64,000 bases of DNA from Paludibacteraceae bacterium (GCA_017937025.1 JAGBEJ010000006.1:62001-126000), one strand, 5' to 3'. Positions 17,504 through 27,970 are shown, counted from the stretch's first letter. The notes: generated by a model from the sequence alone, not told the origin. Made by a program: numbers and translations.

Positions 17504-19588
17504 ATGATGTTTCCGATTGCAAAATCAGGTGTGATTAAATATTTGCCAATGGCTCTGTTGGCAGCGGCGACGGCAATGCCGATGAATATAAACGCAAAAC
17601 ATAATAAGACAATAAAAATGAAGACAGACGTAAATTTCAAATACTTGGTAGATAGATTCGCTGATATTCAGGTGTTGAGATACCAGGTTCCAGGGTTTGA
17701 GGATTTGACACTCTCTCAGAAACTTTTGATATACAATCTGACAAAGGCTGCGGAGGAGGGCCGAGACATACTCTTCGACCAGAACTGCCGATACAATCTG
17801 CTGGTGAGAGGTGCTTTGGAGCGCATGTATATGATGGAAGGCATGGACAAGTCGTCGGACGATTATAATGCTTTCCTCACTTACATGAAGCAAGTGCTAT
17901 TCGCCAATGGCATACACCACCACTACGGCTGCGAGAAGTTTACTCCGGCATTTTCTAAGGAATGGTTCAAGCAGCAGTACAGCAAACTGGATGCGGAGAG
18001 CAAAAGCGTGCTGGAGAACTTGAACAGCAATATAGGCGAGGCTAAGACTGCTGAGGAGACTTTGCTGAAAGTTATATTCGACCCGACTGTGGCGCCCAAG
18101 AGAGTGAATCAGGCTGACGGCGAGGACTTGGTGAAGACTTCCGCTTGCAATTACTATCTGAATGTGACACAGCAGGAAGCAGAGACGTTCTACAATGCAA
18201 TGAAGGACGAGAACGACACCACGCCGCCATCGTATGGCATGAACTCGAGATTGGTGAAGAAAGACGGGATGGTCTATGAGGAAGTGTGGAAGGTCGGCGG
18301 CAAGTACTCCGACAAGATAGAGAAAATCGTCTATTGGCTGGAGCAGGCGAAACAGTATGCCGAGAACGCCAAGCAGAAGGATGTGATAGAAACGCTTGTG
18401 AAGTTCTACAAGACCGGCGATTTGAAGACATTTGATGAATATTCGATAAAGTGGGTGAGCGACACAGACTCGAGAGTGGACTTCGTGAACGGCTTTATTG
18501 AAACTTACGGCGACCCGCTCGACATGAAGGCTTCGTGGGAATCAATCGTGAACTTCAAGAACATCGAGGCGACACGCAGAACGCAGATACTGTCCGAGAA
18601 CGCGCAGTGGTTCGAGGACCATTCGCCTGTGAGCAGCGAGTTCAAGAAGAAGGAGGTCAAGGGCGTGTCTGCCAAGGTTATAACTATGGCATTCTTAGGC
18701 GGCGACTGCTACCCAGCCACTCCGATAGGAATAAACCTGCCTAACGCCAACTGGATAAGGCAGATACACGGTTCGAAGTCAGTGACCATAGAGAATATAA
18801 CCAACGCCTACGACAAAGCCGCTCAGGGAAATGGATTCGCGGAGGAGTTCATGCTCTCCGACGAGGAGATAGAGCGTTCCAAGAAATACGCCTACATCGC
18901 TGACAATCTGCATACCGACCTGCACGAATGTCTCGGACACGGCTCAGGACAACTGCTGCCAGGCGTTTCGCGCGAGGCGCTCAAGGCTTACGGCTCGACG
19001 ATAGAGGAGGCGAGAGCCGACCTCTTCGGACTCTATTACACAGCCGACGCCAAAATACTCGAGCTCGGGCTGCTGCCTGCAAAGGACGCCTACAAGGCTG
19101 AGTATTACTCATATATAATGAACGGACTGCTGACACAGCTCATAAGGATAAAGCCGGGCGACGTGATCGAGGAGGCGCACATGAGAAACCGGGCGTTGAT
19201 AGCGAGGTGGGTCTATGAAAAAGGCAAGAAGGACAATGTGATAGAGCTGGTGAAGAAGGACGGCAAGACGTTCGTCAAGATAAACAGCTACAAGGAACTC
19301 AGAAAGCTCTTCGGAGTCCTGCTCGCCGAGGTGCAGAGGATTCGCTCAGTGGGCGACTACGAGGCCGCGAAACGCCTTGTCGAGGACTATGGTGTGCAGA
19401 TAGACCCGGACTTGCACAACGAGATACTCGAAAGATACAGAAAGCTGAACCTGTCGCCATACAAGGGCTTTGTAAACCCTGTGTATGAACTTGTTAAGGA
19501 TGAGAAAGGTAATGTGTTGGATGTGAAGGTGACATACGGCGAGGACTTTCTGCATCAGCAATTGAGGTATGACGGATTTGTGAAATAG
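17504..19588 (+). CDS. Dipeptidyl-peptidase III family zinc peptidase (M49)
   Basis: A 694-residue zinc exopeptidase. The M49 site is seen as HECLGHGSGQLLPG (HExxGH with both zinc histidines and the glutamate), followed by EEARADLFGLYY, which carries the third zinc ligand (Glu). The family removes dipeptides from peptide N-termini. Databases often label Bacteroides members 'dihydrofolate reductase', which the motif does not support. The N-terminus (residues 1-30) is hydrophobic with an alanine-rich run, so export to the periplasm is possible but not certain. Confidence 0.9.
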   Translation: MMFPIAKSGVIKYLPMALLAAATAMPMNINAKHNKTIKMKTDVNFKYLVDRFADIQVLRYQVPGFEDLTLSQKLLIYNLTKAAEEGRDILFDQNCRYNLLVRGALERMYMMEGMDKSSDDYNAFLTYMKQVLFANGIHHHYGCEKFTPAFSKEWFKQQYSKLDAESKSVLENLNSNIGEAKTAEETLLKVIFDPTVAPKRVNQADGEDLVKTSACNYYLNVTQQEAETFYNAMKDENDTTPPSYGMNSRLVKKDGMVYEEVWKVGGKYSDKIEKIVYWLEQAKQYAENAKQKDVIETLVKFYKTGDLKTFDEYSIKWVSDTDSRVDFVNGFIETYGDPLDMKASWESIVNFKNIEATRRTQILSENAQWFEDHSPVSSEFKKKEVKGVSAKVITMAFLGGDCYPATPIGINLPNANWIRQIHGSKSVTIENITNAYDKAAQGNGFAEEFMLSDEEIERSKKYAYIADNLHTDLHECLGHGSGQLLPGVSREALKAYGSTIEEARADLFGLYYTADAKILELGLLPAKDAYKAEYYSYIMNGLLTQLIRIKPGDVIEEAHMRNRALIARWVYEKGKKDNVIELVKKDGKTFVKINSYKELRKLFGVLLAEVQRIRSVGDYEAAKRLVEDYGVQIDPDLHNEILERYRKLNLSPYKGFVNPVYELVKDEKGNVLDVKVTYGEDFLHQQLRYDGFVK

Positions 19589-19701
19589 GTATTCTGTTTT
19601 TAAGAAATGTAAAGTTAAAAAAATACCATTCTGAGGATTTTCTATCCATATTTGTGATACAGATAAGTTTGGAAGTAATCAATAATCTAATATAATTGCC
19701 T

Positions 19702-21396
19702 ATGAAAAGAATGTTTGCGATTGCGGTTTCCGCAATGTTCACAGCCGCGGTCAATGCAGCGGCTCCGGTAATATCATTATCGACATCGCAACCAACGATA
19801 CCAGGCACGTCTGTGGCATCATTGGCGATAGGAAAATCAAGTCCTTACGCAGTGTCTACAGTCATTTCAGACCCGACAGATCCACTGCAGACAAGCGGTG
19901 TGTATGTCAATATCACAAACAGTCCGACTTCGTTCTCGTTCACATCGGACAACTCAAGTGTCGTAGCTGTGGCTAACTGCAAGTGCGAACTTGTTTCCGG
20001 CACGACTTATAAGGTTACGATAGTTCCAAGCGGAGTGGGGTACGCAACAGTCGGACTGACGGCGAGCAACGGAAGCAATTCGTCGGAATTTCAGTTTAAT
20101 GTAGCTGCATCTGCAGCTTCTGCGCACCCAGCAAATACCGTGTTCCCGACGACTATAGCCGATGCTTCGGCTGCGGCTCCTGTCGGCACCGACTATATGC
20201 TCATTGCCGATGATGAGGCGAATCTGCTGAGACTTTTCTACAGAAATCGTTCAGGACAAGCCATCAAGACTTTTGATGTTACAAGCGGTGCTGGCGGAGC
20301 AGATGGCGAGGAATTCGATATAGAAGGCGCTTCTGCGAGTGTGAAGTACAATGCTGGAAACAGACTTTACTGGATAACATCTCTTGGAAACAACAAGAGC
20401 GGCAAACTGAAGCCATATAGAAACAGACTGTTCGCTACCGATGTGACAGGCACAGGTGCGGACCTTACCGTTACGGTGAAGAGCTATTCCACAAAGATGC
20501 GTGACGCGTTGATAGCTTGGGGCGACGGCTGCGGATGGGATTTTACAGCGTCGGCAAAGAAAGGTGTTGAACCAAAGAACATCAATGGCTTCAATGTAGA
20601 GGGACTTGCCGTGGCTTATGGCGGCGAAGTGGCGTACGTGGGATTCCGTGCTCCGTATGTGCCTTTGAAGAATGTGACACCGACGAGTTCAAACAGAATA
20701 TACGCTGTGGCAGCACCAGTCACTAACTTGGAGACCATGCTGAATGTCAATGGCGAATCGTCGATAGCGCCAACGTTCGGCGAGCCAGTGCTTTTCGACT
20801 TCGGCGGATTGGGCATCAGATCGATGGAGAGAATCGGCACTGCCGGTTTCGTTATAGTCGCAGGCTCGTATGCAAGTGGCGGAACTCCGGGGTTGTATCT
20901 GTGGAACGGTAATGTGCCAGAGAATAGCGGAAGCAATCCGTTGACAACAGCGAGCGAGGATCTCGTGAAGATGGATGCCGATCTTACGGGCTTGGTTGGC
21001 GGTACGGAGGGACACCCAGAGGCATTGCTTGCCGAGCAGGACGGCAAGACCTTGTACGTTCACCTGATTTGCGACAACGGCTCGGTTGATTATTATGGTG
21101 ACGGAAACGAGGCGAAGGCTTTGGATGCGCCGTTCATGAAATTCAGAATGGACACTTATGTTTACAACATTCCAGATGAATATGTTTTCCCTACGGCTAC
21201 ACTCGAGGCTGTCGAGAAAATCTCTATAGCTGTGGCAGGCAGAGAGATTTCGGCAGGCGAGGGGAATAGCATATCAGTGTATGACGTGAGTGGCAAGCTG
21301 GTTGTCAAGGGACTTGATAAAGTCATTGTGCCAGAGTCTGGTGTTTATGCCGTCAGCGTAAACAACGGCAGAGCGCAGAAAATCATGATTAAGTAA
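19702..21396 (+). CDS. Exported DUF3616-like protein with T9SS-type C-terminal domain
   Basis: A 564-residue secreted protein: signal peptide (residues 1-20), an Ig-like beta domain (about 25-140), and a beta-propeller-like region with DIEGASAS and NVEGLAVAYGGEVAYVGFRAP, the DUF3616 hallmarks. The last 60 residues have the YDVSGKLVVKG..GVYAVSV..GRAQKIMIK form of type A T9SS sorting domains. A TTG two codons upstream is in frame, but the ATG at 19702 begins the signal peptide. It heads the pectinase locus; a substrate-binding or hydrolytic role at the cell surface is inference. Confidence 0.75.
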   Translation: MKRMFAIAVSAMFTAAVNAAAPVISLSTSQPTIPGTSVASLAIGKSSPYAVSTVISDPTDPLQTSGVYVNITNSPTSFSFTSDNSSVVAVANCKCELVSGTTYKVTIVPSGVGYATVGLTASNGSNSSEFQFNVAASAASAHPANTVFPTTIADASAAAPVGTDYMLIADDEANLLRLFYRNRSGQAIKTFDVTSGAGGADGEEFDIEGASASVKYNAGNRLYWITSLGNNKSGKLKPYRNRLFATDVTGTGADLTVTVKSYSTKMRDALIAWGDGCGWDFTASAKKGVEPKNINGFNVEGLAVAYGGEVAYVGFRAPYVPLKNVTPTSSNRIYAVAAPVTNLETMLNVNGESSIAPTFGEPVLFDFGGLGIRSMERIGTAGFVIVAGSYASGGTPGLYLWNGNVPENSGSNPLTTASEDLVKMDADLTGLVGGTEGHPEALLAEQDGKTLYVHLICDNGSVDYYGDGNEAKALDAPFMKFRMDTYVYNIPDEYVFPTATLEAVEKISIAVAGREISAGEGNSISVYDVSGKLVVKGLDKVIVPESGVYAVSVNNGRAQKIMIK

Positions 21397-21422
21397 ACGC
21401 AAATTTTATATTTCACAAAAGC

Positions 21423-21456
21423 AGGGTGTCATGTCAGCATGGCACCCTATTTTTTT
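21423..21456 (+). terminator. Terminator after the DUF3616-like gene
   Basis: AGGGTGTCATG pairs with CATGGCACCCT (one G.T) around TCAG, followed by ATTTTTTT. Confidence 0.88.
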
Positions 21457-21591
21457 GACTTTAAATGATATAGCACATGTTGTGTTTGAAAAAAATAACA
21501 AGAAACAATGTCATTATAAAAATGAAAATTTATATATTTGACTTGTGTATGTGTTGTAAAACATATATGCAGAAACCTTAAATCTAATATT

Positions 21592-24105
21592 ATGAAAACA
21601 CGAATATTGGGCATGGCCATGGCGGCAATGCTCTCTTTTGGCGCGAGCGCATCAATAATCTACGTCTCTCCTACAGGCGGTGGAGATGGTTCTTCTTATT
21701 CGTCTCCTGCCGATTTCGAGACTGGACGACAGAAACTTTCATCTATAGACACGCTCTGCATGCTCGGCGGACAGTACGATTTCACGGCTAAACAGACAGT
21801 CTCCAAGTCCGGAACTCCGTCGCAGTACAAGGTTATCATGTCGTATCCTGGCGAAAGGGCGATTCTCGACTTCAGAGGTCAGGCTTATGGCGACAGAGGT
21901 ATCTCGATAAGCGAAGGTACTCAGTATGTTCATCTTCTGAATTTCACAGTCAGATATACCGGCAAGAACGCTATTATCAATTACGGAAATTACTGCATAA
22001 TAGAAGGTATTGACACTTACGGCAACTGCGATACTGGTATCCAGCACAAAAACGGCGGAGGCAACTTGATTCTGAACTGTGACTCGCACGACAATTTTGA
22101 TTATGAGAGTAAAAAGGGTATAGAGCATGACTTTGGCGGCAATGCCGACGGTTTCGCTGATAAGCAATATACTAATAATATTGGTCCTAACATTTATAAA
22201 GGCTGCCGTGCGTGGAACAACTCTGACGACGGCTGGGATTTCTACGAAAGAGTTGGTGCAGAGACGATTCTCGACAGCTGCATTTGCTACAATAATGGAA
22301 AGGCAACTTTTGACCTTACTTCAAATCCAAGAGCCACTGGCGTGGACAAAGCGTTCTTCGAAGAATGGGTAGGGCAGACCGTTACTACCGACAGGGACAA
22401 GGTCACAGGCACTTATGTAGTGTCGATTGACGCGTTCCCTAACGATGGCAACGGCAACGGATTCAAGATAGGCGGCAACCGTACGGTGAACAACGTGACA
22501 TTGCAGCACTGCCTTTCTGTAGGCAATTTCGCTCGCGGCTTTGACCAGAATAACAATGCCGGTTCGATGACACTCTACAATTGCTCGGCTTACGACAACG
22601 GTGTGAACTATGGCTTCTCAAATATCTCAGGTTCGTCGATCAAGGTAAGAAACTGTCTTTCACTGGAGTATGAGAGGGGGACAGACTATTTCAAATGCCC
22701 TACAACCGACGTGGCTAACTGCTCGTGGAACACGGCTGGCGTGAGCTGCACTGCCGACGACTTCCTGTCGCTCGACTTGGCTCAGTTGACCGCGGCAAGA
22801 GGCGCCAACAATAAACTTAACGTGAACTTCATGTATCCAGTGGAGACTTCGGACATGATAGATGCAGGCGTGGAAGTCGGCTTGGCTTATGGCGGCTCGG
22901 CACCGGATTTCGGATGGGTGGAGACTGGTGATGTCACCAACTACCCTCCGGGAATGTCTGTTCCGTCAAACATTAGTCAGAGTGTGACAGCAGGCACGGC
23001 AATCAGTCCGATAACATTCACATGGAGCGGCGGCGCTACAGGCTTGTCACTTTCTGAACTTCCTGCTGGTCTGGCTTACGTGGTGGATGCGGAGAACCGC
23101 ACAGTGACAATAAGCGGCACAATAACCGAGACCGGGAATTACACTGTAACCGTCACTACACAGGGCGGAACAGGAGAGGCGATTTCTGCAAATGTAGCAA
23201 TCGTTGTGAAATCGGCAAACGCAAATAAAGTGGCATATTGCACAACGACTGGACTTGATGCTGCCGATTCGAAAATACTTGCGGCACTTAACGCCGACAA
23301 CGACCTGAATGTGCAGATAGTGAACGTGGCTGAAGCTTCGTCATCGTCTGTGAACTATTCGTCATACGACATTATCGTGATTTCTCCAGTGCCGAGTTCG
23401 TCGGCAACAGGCATGGCGAACTTGGAGCAGTACGCAGGTCAGAAGCCGATGCTTTTGCTCAAGCCTTGGAATTTGAAGGTGAGCGCATCGACTTGGAGCT
23501 GGGGAACGGCAATAAACACCACAGACAAGAACGTGCTGCTGACAAGCGAAGCTGCCGGACATCCGCTGTTCGCAGGTCTTTCTAACGACATAACCCTGTT
23601 CTCGGCGATAGGCAATAACGCCGTGACGGCAATCACTCATTCGACATGGGACGCTTCTGTAGTGCCTGATTTCACAGTGCTGGCAACACCTGGCACAAAC
23701 AGCGCAGCCGACGCCATAGTCGAAGTGCCTGTCGGAGCGAGCATAAACGGAACGACAACAACAGCCAAATTCCTGATGATAGGCGTGAGCGAGGCTTCTA
23801 CAGCAAACCTTACAGACGATGCTCTTAAGCTCATAAGCAACGCTTGCGATTATTTGCTTAGCAATGAGGTTTCTGCGGTAAGCGAATCGGATGCCGACGC
23901 AGCAAGCATAGAACTGGCAGGCGGAGCGATAAGAGTGAACGGCGCCGAGCCAAAGTGCATTGAGTTGTACTCTTCTTCATCGGCACGAGTAGCCAGAACG
24001 TATGGTTCTGAACTCTCCACTTCGGTGATTCCGACTGGCGTTTATGTTGTAAGTGCGCAAATGAAAGACGGCTCCAGATTGTCCCAGAAAGTAGTGTTGA
24101 AATAA
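21592..24105 (+). CDS. Pectate lyase, polysaccharide lyase family 9, T9SS-type cargo
   Basis: It cleaves polygalacturonate by beta-elimination at the cell surface or outside. The 837-residue product starting MKTRILG has a signal peptide. It is followed by a right-handed parallel beta-helix (about 22-420) with PL9 landmarks: FGGNADGFADKQ, GCRAWNNSDDGWDFYE (calcium-binding acids) and DGNGNGFKIGG. The lysine of ADKQ is a candidate catalytic base. A putative Ig-like domain (about 450-540), a unique region and a C-terminal sorting domain (GVYVVSAQ...QKVVLK) follow. An in-frame upstream start (21538) would precede the signal peptide and is not used. Confidence 0.88.
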   Translation: MKTRILGMAMAAMLSFGASASIIYVSPTGGGDGSSYSSPADFETGRQKLSSIDTLCMLGGQYDFTAKQTVSKSGTPSQYKVIMSYPGERAILDFRGQAYGDRGISISEGTQYVHLLNFTVRYTGKNAIINYGNYCIIEGIDTYGNCDTGIQHKNGGGNLILNCDSHDNFDYESKKGIEHDFGGNADGFADKQYTNNIGPNIYKGCRAWNNSDDGWDFYERVGAETILDSCICYNNGKATFDLTSNPRATGVDKAFFEEWVGQTVTTDRDKVTGTYVVSIDAFPNDGNGNGFKIGGNRTVNNVTLQHCLSVGNFARGFDQNNNAGSMTLYNCSAYDNGVNYGFSNISGSSIKVRNCLSLEYERGTDYFKCPTTDVANCSWNTAGVSCTADDFLSLDLAQLTAARGANNKLNVNFMYPVETSDMIDAGVEVGLAYGGSAPDFGWVETGDVTNYPPGMSVPSNISQSVTAGTAISPITFTWSGGATGLSLSELPAGLAYVVDAENRTVTISGTITETGNYTVTVTTQGGTGEAISANVAIVVKSANANKVAYCTTTGLDAADSKILAALNADNDLNVQIVNVAEASSSSVNYSSYDIIVISPVPSSSATGMANLEQYAGQKPMLLLKPWNLKVSASTWSWGTAINTTDKNVLLTSEAAGHPLFAGLSNDITLFSAIGNNAVTAITHSTWDASVVPDFTVLATPGTNSAADAIVEVPVGASINGTTTTAKFLMIGVSEASTANLTDDALKLISNACDYLLSNEVSAVSESDADAASIELAGGAIRVNGAEPKCIELYSSSSARVARTYGSELSTSVIPTGVYVVSAQMKDGSRLSQKVVLK

Positions 24106-24115
24106 ATAAATAGAA

Positions 24116-24148
24116 AGAGAGATTGATACCATTCAATCTCTTTTTTTT
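24116..24148 (+). terminator. Terminator after the PL9 gene
   Basis: AGAGATTGA pairs with TCAATCTCT around a six-base loop, then eight T residues. Confidence 0.85.
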
Positions 24149-24250
24149 ATGTTTCTTTAAAATAATAAAATTCAGTCTTTTACGTTTGAATTATATATGC
24201 TAAACTAAACACAATACACAAACAATTAAACCTTAAATCTTAAACACAAA

Positions 24251-26569
24251 ATGAAAATCAAAAGTTTAATCACAGTCTTAGGCTTGGCGTTGTCCATGTT
24301 GGCGACGGCACAGGACTATTGTCTGACTGCGCCTTTCGGATACGGCGCTTCGGCTACCGGAGGAACTGGGGGCAGCGTTGTTAAAGTCACGAGTGCTTCT
24401 CAATTAGAGTCAGCTTTGTCATCGTCCGGCAAGAAGATAATCATTGTCACTCAAGACATTCAGTTCACTTCTTTGTTGAAGGTAAAGGCAACCGACAAAA
24501 CTCTTTTGGGATTGCCTGGCGTGAAACTATATAACAACACAGTGCCAACAAATGCTTCTGATGCGGCAGCAAAAACAGGAATTCTGTACTTTAAAGAGAA
24601 TTCAAAGAACGTTATAATAAGAAACTTGATTTTCCAAGGTTCTGGAGCTTTTGATTCAGAAAGCGCCGATGGGTTGTGTCTTGACGCTGTCACTAATTTC
24701 TGGATAGACCATTGCGATTTTCAGGATGGCGTAGATGGCAACTTTGACATCAAGAATGCGACAGATAACATAACCGTAACTTGGTGTCGATTCAGGTATC
24801 TTAAGAGTCCAAAGAGCAAATCTTCTTGGACTGCAGACAAAGGTACTGACGACCACAGATACTCAAACTTGGTCGGTTCTAGCAAAACTGATAAACCTAC
24901 AAGTCGCAGAATAACATATGCATATAACTGGTGGGACGAGGGATGTGTGCAGAGAATGCCTCGTGCGCGCCATAGCCAGTTCCATTTGCTGAACAACTAC
25001 TGGAGCAGTTCTGTGGCTTCCGCGTGTCTCAGTTTGGGCGGCTGTACGGCATACGTTGAGGGATGTTACTTCACTCAGGCTAAGAAGAAAATATATGAGG
25101 ACAAGAGCAGCGATGACAACGCATCTGACAATAAACTCCAGTTTGTTAATAGCTATGGAGCAAAGGACGGTCTGCCTTTAAATGAAGGAAAGGTGTCCGC
25201 TCCGACTTATTCTTACACAGCGCTTTCTTATACTGACGCAAAAAATGCAGTCACAAACTCGACTTGCGGTGCAGGCGCTACACTTAACGTGACCGAGGCT
25301 GGCGTAGTTTCATCATCATGCTCATCTACCATCCCGACTGTCAAACTGTCGTCGGCGTCAGGAACTAATGCTCAGACCATAACAATAGGCAATAGCATAA
25401 CAACTATAACATACACACTTGGCGGAACTGCTACAGGCGCGACAGTGACTGGACTGCCTGCTGGCGTGACATATTCCGTAAACGGAACGACTGTTACTAT
25501 TTCAGGAACTCCTACAGCAGAAGGTACATCGGCATACACTGTTACAACCACGCAGTCTAGCGGTTCGGCAGCCACTGCGACAGGCACTATAAAGGTGAAC
25601 GCACAAGGCGCGTCGGGCGGAAGCGGAACATCGACATTCTGGAACTTCTCCGACTCTCAGTTCTCTGGTTTGGGCACAATAACAAACAGTAAAACTGTTG
25701 ACGGCTTGACTATCTTGACAAGCGTTGTCGTTGATGGCAATAAAAAATCATGCGATGGAATAGACTTTACATATAGAGCCAAAACAGGAGGCCCTGGAGT
25801 TTACGGGCAATCTCGTGCATTTGAGTTTGGTGTCACAGGTCCTTGCACAATAGATGTCTATGCTATGTCGGCAAATTCATCGGAAGAAAGAAATTATGTT
25901 ATAGCTTCATCGTCAAGCAATATTCTGACTACTAATGTCGCAGGTACATCTATTTCTAAAGCCACCTATGAATACACAGGCGCTGCTGCCACATTGAATA
26001 TTTATAGCACAAGCGGTGGTGTCAATTTTTATGGCATTAGAGTGACTTACGCTTCGTCAAGTCAGCCAGAGGCCGCGCCGACTTTGTCATCGGCAACCAA
26101 TGCTTCTCAGACAGTGACAGCTGGCACAGCAATACAGAATATAGTTTACACAGCCAGTGGCACAGCGAATAATATAAGCGTAGCCAACTTGCCAGCCGGT
26201 CTGACTTCAAGCAAAAACGGCTTGACTTTGACTATCAGCGGTACGCCTACGGCTACCGGCATATACACAGTTACAGTAACCAATGCTTCTGGCGCAACTA
26301 AGACCGCGACTGGAACAATTACTGTGAATGCAGCACCAGCAACAGGCGTTGCTGACGCAGAAAAGGCGGAGTGGACTGTCACTAACGATGAAGTCTTGTA
26401 TTCTGCCGATGTTCAGAAGATTTCGATTTACGACTTCGCAGGACACAACCTCTTGAGCGGTTCGTTAGTGTCGTACCTGAACATCTCTGGACTCGCAGCC
26501 GGCAATTACATCGCAGTGGCTATCCTGCCAAATGGTAAGCTGGCGACTCTCAAGTTCAATAAGAAGTGA
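24251..26569 (+). CDS. Pectate lyase, polysaccharide lyase family 1, T9SS-type cargo
   Basis: A 772-residue exported calcium-dependent pectate lyase. After the signal peptide (about 1-20) the PL1 beta-helix (about 25-345) shows NVIIRNLIF, FWIDHCDF, DGVDGNFDIKNATDNITVTWC and the catalytic-arginine region QRMPRARHSQFHLLNNY. The usual glycine after the arginine is serine here. The rest is two putative Ig-like repeats (about 365-450 and 620-690), a beta-sandwich region between them (about 455-600, possibly carbohydrate-binding), and a C-terminal sorting domain. The gene has its own terminator on each side, so the three enzymes are separate transcripts. Confidence 0.88.
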   Translation: MKIKSLITVLGLALSMLATAQDYCLTAPFGYGASATGGTGGSVVKVTSASQLESALSSSGKKIIIVTQDIQFTSLLKVKATDKTLLGLPGVKLYNNTVPTNASDAAAKTGILYFKENSKNVIIRNLIFQGSGAFDSESADGLCLDAVTNFWIDHCDFQDGVDGNFDIKNATDNITVTWCRFRYLKSPKSKSSWTADKGTDDHRYSNLVGSSKTDKPTSRRITYAYNWWDEGCVQRMPRARHSQFHLLNNYWSSSVASACLSLGGCTAYVEGCYFTQAKKKIYEDKSSDDNASDNKLQFVNSYGAKDGLPLNEGKVSAPTYSYTALSYTDAKNAVTNSTCGAGATLNVTEAGVVSSSCSSTIPTVKLSSASGTNAQTITIGNSITTITYTLGGTATGATVTGLPAGVTYSVNGTTVTISGTPTAEGTSAYTVTTTQSSGSAATATGTIKVNAQGASGGSGTSTFWNFSDSQFSGLGTITNSKTVDGLTILTSVVVDGNKKSCDGIDFTYRAKTGGPGVYGQSRAFEFGVTGPCTIDVYAMSANSSEERNYVIASSSSNILTTNVAGTSISKATYEYTGAAATLNIYSTSGGVNFYGIRVTYASSSQPEAAPTLSSATNASQTVTAGTAIQNIVYTASGTANNISVANLPAGLTSSKNGLTLTISGTPTATGIYTVTVTNASGATKTATGTITVNAAPATGVADAEKAEWTVTNDEVLYSADVQKISIYDFAGHNLLSGSLVSYLNISGLAAGNYIAVAILPNGKLATLKFNKK

Positions 26570-26590
26570 TTTTCGAGACATAAGAAAGGC

Positions 26591-26621
26591 AAGCCGTGTC
26601 ACTCGTGACACGGCTTTTTTT
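26591..26621 (+). terminator. Terminator after the PL1 gene
   Basis: A perfect 12-bp stem (AAGCCGTGTCAC / GTGACACGGCTT) with a TC loop is followed by seven T residues. Confidence 0.93.
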
Positions 26622-26726
26622 GTTTGCGGATTTCGTTTTTAACACATAAGACAATGCGTGTTTGTGAAATAACTTGTATATTCAACGACTGATTAATTTT
26701 TAACAGCAAATCAAAAATTTATAAAC

Positions 26727-27155
26727 ATGAGTATTGTAAAAGAATTTAAGGAATTTGCCGTGAAGGGCAACGTAATGGACATGGCTGTCGGTGTTATCAT
26801 CGGTGGCGCGTTCGGCAAGATTGTTACATCACTCGTTGGCGATGTGCTGATGCCGGTTATCAGTCTTGTGACTGGCGGTATAGACTTTACAAACTTGTTC
26901 GTGAATCTGTCCGACGACAAGGCTTACAAGACATTGGCTGAGGCTCAGGAGGCTGGTGCGTCCGTCTTCGCCTATGGTCAGTTTATTCAGAACATCATCG
27001 ACTTCGTGATTATCGCGTTCTGTGTGTTCTTGATGATTAAGGGCATCAACAGATTCAAAAAGAAAGAGGAGGAAGCTCCTGCTCCTGCGCCTGCAGAGCC
27101 ATCGAAAGAGGAACAACTTCTTACTGAGATTCGCGACTTGCTCAAGAACAAGTAA
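26727..27155 (+). CDS. mscL: Large-conductance mechanosensitive channel
   Basis: A homopentameric inner-membrane channel that opens under membrane tension to release solutes at osmotic downshock. The 142-residue length fits. The N-terminal amphipathic helix ([27 protein letters not shown] in sense) with the pore-lining glycine/alanine helix, periplasmic loop and second helix ([18 protein letters not shown]) are all present. The C-terminal helix is preceded by a proline/alanine-rich linker ([11 protein letters not shown]). Confidence 0.96.
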   Translation: MSIVKEFKEFAVKGNVMDMAVGVIIGGAFGKIVTSLVGDVLMPVISLVTGGIDFTNLFVNLSDDKAYKTLAEAQEAGASVFAYGQFIQNIIDFVIIAFCVFLMIKGINRFKKKEEEAPAPAPAEPSKEEQLLTEIRDLLKNK

Positions 27156-27175
27156 ATCGTTACGGCAGAAAAAGA

Positions 27176-27211
27176 AAAATCCGCAGTCCTTAGGGGATTG
27201 CGGATTTTTTT
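27176..27211. terminator. Bidirectional terminator
   Basis: AAATCCGCAGTCC pairs with GGGATTGCGGATTT around TTAG, with A- and T-runs at the two ends. It ends both mscL and the convergent gene at 27229. Confidence 0.9.
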
Positions 27212-27228
27212 ATTCATGTGCTTGTCTC

Positions 27229-27834
27229 TTACTTTCTCTGCTTCAAGAGATTGTCGAGAGTTTCCTTAGCTGCTTTGTTTGTCTCTATTTGTGCAGCTTT
27301 CTTGTCTTCTGTCTCTTTGATGTCCTTCTTCAGGTTCTCGATTTTCTTCTCGAGATTCTTCAGTGTGTTTTCTCCGTCTTTAACGACCTTTTCCTGAGCC
27401 TTGATTGACGTCTCAAGCGAGTTTCTTGCAACGTCCTGCTCAAGGAAGCTCTTCAGGTTGTTGACTGCATCTGCGTCAGAAGACGAAGATACGAATGTGC
27501 TTGCGTCAGTGCCGCGTGCCATGAAGACTGTCAGTGTTGTTGTGTTGTCCTTGTTCTCCTCGGCTGTAGCGTAGAGGTTCATCATGCTTGGAGAAACTCT
27601 CTTGAAGTTTATTGCTTCTGCAGAGAGTTCTTTGCTTGATGCTTTCACTTTTATGTCCTCGTCCTTCAGCTCGTCCTTCAGAATTTTGATGGCTGTCTTG
27701 GCATCGCCTTGCACTGTTATTGCAACGCCAGGAACTGACATTTTTTTCCACTTGCTGTGAGTCTCTTGTGCTGACTGTGCGAAAACTCCTATTGCAGCTA
27801 TTGCTAATGCTGCGGTGATGATAGTCTTTTTCAT
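27229..27834 (-). CDS. Periplasmic coiled-coil hypothetical protein
   Basis: A 201-residue exported protein: signal peptide (residues 1-20, ending VFAQ), a small alpha/beta domain (about 30-125) and a long C-terminal coiled coil (about 135-200, with LEKKIENLKKDIKETEDKK). No membrane segment follows the signal, so it should be soluble in the periplasm. No enzymatic motif is seen and I do not know its partner. Confidence 0.78.
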   Translation of the reverse strand: MKKTIITAALAIAAIGVFAQSAQETHSKWKKMSVPGVAITVQGDAKTAIKILKDELKDEDIKVKASSKELSAEAINFKRVSPSMMNLYATAEENKDNTTTLTVFMARGTDASTFVSSSSDADAVNNLKSFLEQDVARNSLETSIKAQEKVVKDGENTLKNLEKKIENLKKDIKETEDKKAAQIETNKAAKETLDNLLKQRK

Positions 27835-27970
27835 TTTTTGTGTTGTTTTTAATGTGTTACAGACAAATTTCGTATTTACAAATTAGAAAAGCAAGAGTTA
27901 TTTCAAATGAATAGAAAAAACAGAAAAAGATATATCTTTGCCACATAAGAATTTTAAAAGTATTAAAAAT

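Noticed and set aside
17504-19588. Dihydrofolate reductase, the name often carried by this protein
   Set aside because: There is no DHFR fold; the HECLGH zinc site and EEARAD motif are of the M49 peptidase family.
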